Assembly (NCBI GenBank): GCA_902766115.1
Contig: CACXCL010000233.1
Location: 1 to 14,110, forward strand
Length of the DNA stretch: 14,110 bases
Reading direction: 5' to 3'
Origin: an uncultured Ruminococcus sp.
Lineage (GTDB): Bacteria > Bacillota > Clostridia > Oscillospirales > CAG-272
Position 1 is the stretch's first letter. The number at the start of each line of letters is the position of its first letter. A program made the translations under genes and the position numbers. The notes below the pieces were generated by a model that was not told where the DNA came from, searched no databases, and saw only the letters and a program-made list of their open reading frames with translations. Below, one piece after another: positions 13,529-14,110 of the stretch.

Positions 13529-14071
13529 ATGAAAGCGACAGGAATAGTACGCAGGATCGACGACCTCGGCAGGATCGTCATCCCGAAGGAGATAAGAAGG
13601 ACCATGCATATCCGCGAGGGAGACCCGCTGGAGATATACACGGACAGGGAGGGAGAAGTGATCTTCAAAAAATATTCCCCCATCGGGGAGCTGACAGAGT
13701 TTGCCTCGCGGTATGCCGAGACGCTCCACAAGACCTGCGGCCTCGCCGTGGCCATCTGCGACCGCGACGCGGTGGTGGCATGCTCCGGCATCCCCAGGAA
13801 GGAGTACACGGACCGTGCGCTTTCCTCCGAGCTTGAGGACGCCATGGAGAGGCGCGCGCTCTACACCGCTCAGTCCGGAGACCCCGTACCTCTGACAGAC
13901 GGAGGTTCATACTCGGTCAACTGCATGATGCCAATCATCACCGAGGGCGACATCACCGGATGCGTGGCGTCTCTGATCCCGAAAGACGGGGAACGGCAGT
14001 CGGTAGGCGAGATGGAGACCAAACTGATCCAGACCGCCGCGGGGTTCCTCGGGAAACAACTGGAAAACTGA
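13529..14071 (+). CDS. spoVT: Stage V sporulation protein T (AbrB-family forespore regulator)
   Basis: This 180-residue DNA-binding regulator matches SpoVT almost end to end (the B. subtilis protein is 178 residues). The swapped-hairpin AbrB domain (1-50) reads MKATGIVRRIDDLGRIVIPK and IREGDPLEIYTDREGEVIFKKYSPI, nearly identical to the Bacillus form as I know it. A GAF-like domain (about 55-178) follows, with LAVAICDRDAVVACSG and ending QTAAGFLGKQLEN. SpoVT tunes sigma-G-dependent genes late in spore development and acts as a tetramer. The ATG at 13529 is chosen over an in-frame TTG at 13523 because AGGAG (13516-13520) is 8 nt away. Its presence indicates an endospore-forming lineage. It has its own promoter and is not part of the pilus operon. 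Confidence 0.95.
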   Translation: MKATGIVRRIDDLGRIVIPKEIRRTMHIREGDPLEIYTDREGEVIFKKYSPIGELTEFASRYAETLHKTCGLAVAICDRDAVVACSGIPRKEYTDRALSSELEDAMERRALYTAQSGDPVPLTDGGSYSVNCMMPIITEGDITGCVASLIPKDGERQSVGEMETKLIQTAAGFLGKQLEN

Positions 14072-14075
14072 AAAC

Positions 14076-14094
14076 CGCGGGCAGGCGGCCCGCG
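14076..14094 (+). terminator. GC-rich hairpin after spoVT, possible terminator
   Basis: CGCGGGC (14076-14082), loop AGGCG, GCCCGCG (14088-14094) form a perfect 7-bp stem starting 5 nt after the spoVT stop. No T run follows within the remaining 16 nt, so it may be a weak terminator or an mRNA 3'-end stabiliser. Confidence 0.4.
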
Positions 14095-14110
14095 ATAAGA
14101 AAGCGGCTGA

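Overview
The window reads as a chromosomal piece of an endospore-forming clostridial Firmicute with moderately high GC. The evidence is a SpoVT sporulation regulator, gram-positive LPXTG/sortase pilus genes, AAGGAG-type ribosome binding sites and a LytS-type kinase. Oscillospiraceae or Christensenellales relatives seem likely, but I cannot fix the genus from sequence alone.

Layout. (1) Positions 1-351, minus strand: the 5' third of a MetY-type homocysteine synthase, with a near-consensus promoter at 386-414. (2) 352-800: a divergent regulatory region with a minus-strand terminator hairpin and two candidate plus-strand promoters. (3) 801-3090: a two-gene, overlapping two-component system. It encodes a soluble PAS/PAS/LytS-type histidine kinase and a response regulator whose output domain looks like a SARP/AfsR-type winged helix. 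A strong terminator follows at 3112-3140. (4) 3271-12907: a seven-gene pilus operon. In order it holds a small coiled-coil protein, a signal peptidase I, a 1447-residue VWA tip adhesin (LPDTG), the backbone pilin (LPGTG), a class C sortase, a minor or basal pilin (LPQTG) and a second, shorter sortase. The last three genes overlap. (5) 12908-13528: a non-coding, hairpin-rich region with terminators and a roughly 140-bp palindromic interspersed element. (6) 13529-14071: spoVT, preceded by a sigma-G-like promoter.

How the parts fit. Signal peptidase I probably processes the exported pilins. The class C sortase would polymerise the LPGTG backbone and join it to the LPDTG tip protein and the LPQTG minor pilin. 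The second sortase may anchor the finished fibre to the wall.

The most striking signal is regulatory. The promoter regions of both the two-component operon and the pilus operon carry the same arrangement: GTTAGT, 5 nt, GTTAGT or GTTATT, 10 nt, then TAAAAT or TACAAT. Neither has a recognisable -35 box. Two direct repeats 11 bp apart, close upstream of a -10 box, is the known geometry of SARP-activated promoters, and the adjacent regulator has a SARP-like output domain. I infer a self-activating switch in which an unknown cytoplasmic signal sensed by the kinase turns on the pilus. Also notable in the tip protein are a CHAP-like domain that has lost its catalytic Cys and His, seven Cys/His repeats, and a possible beta-trefoil domain.
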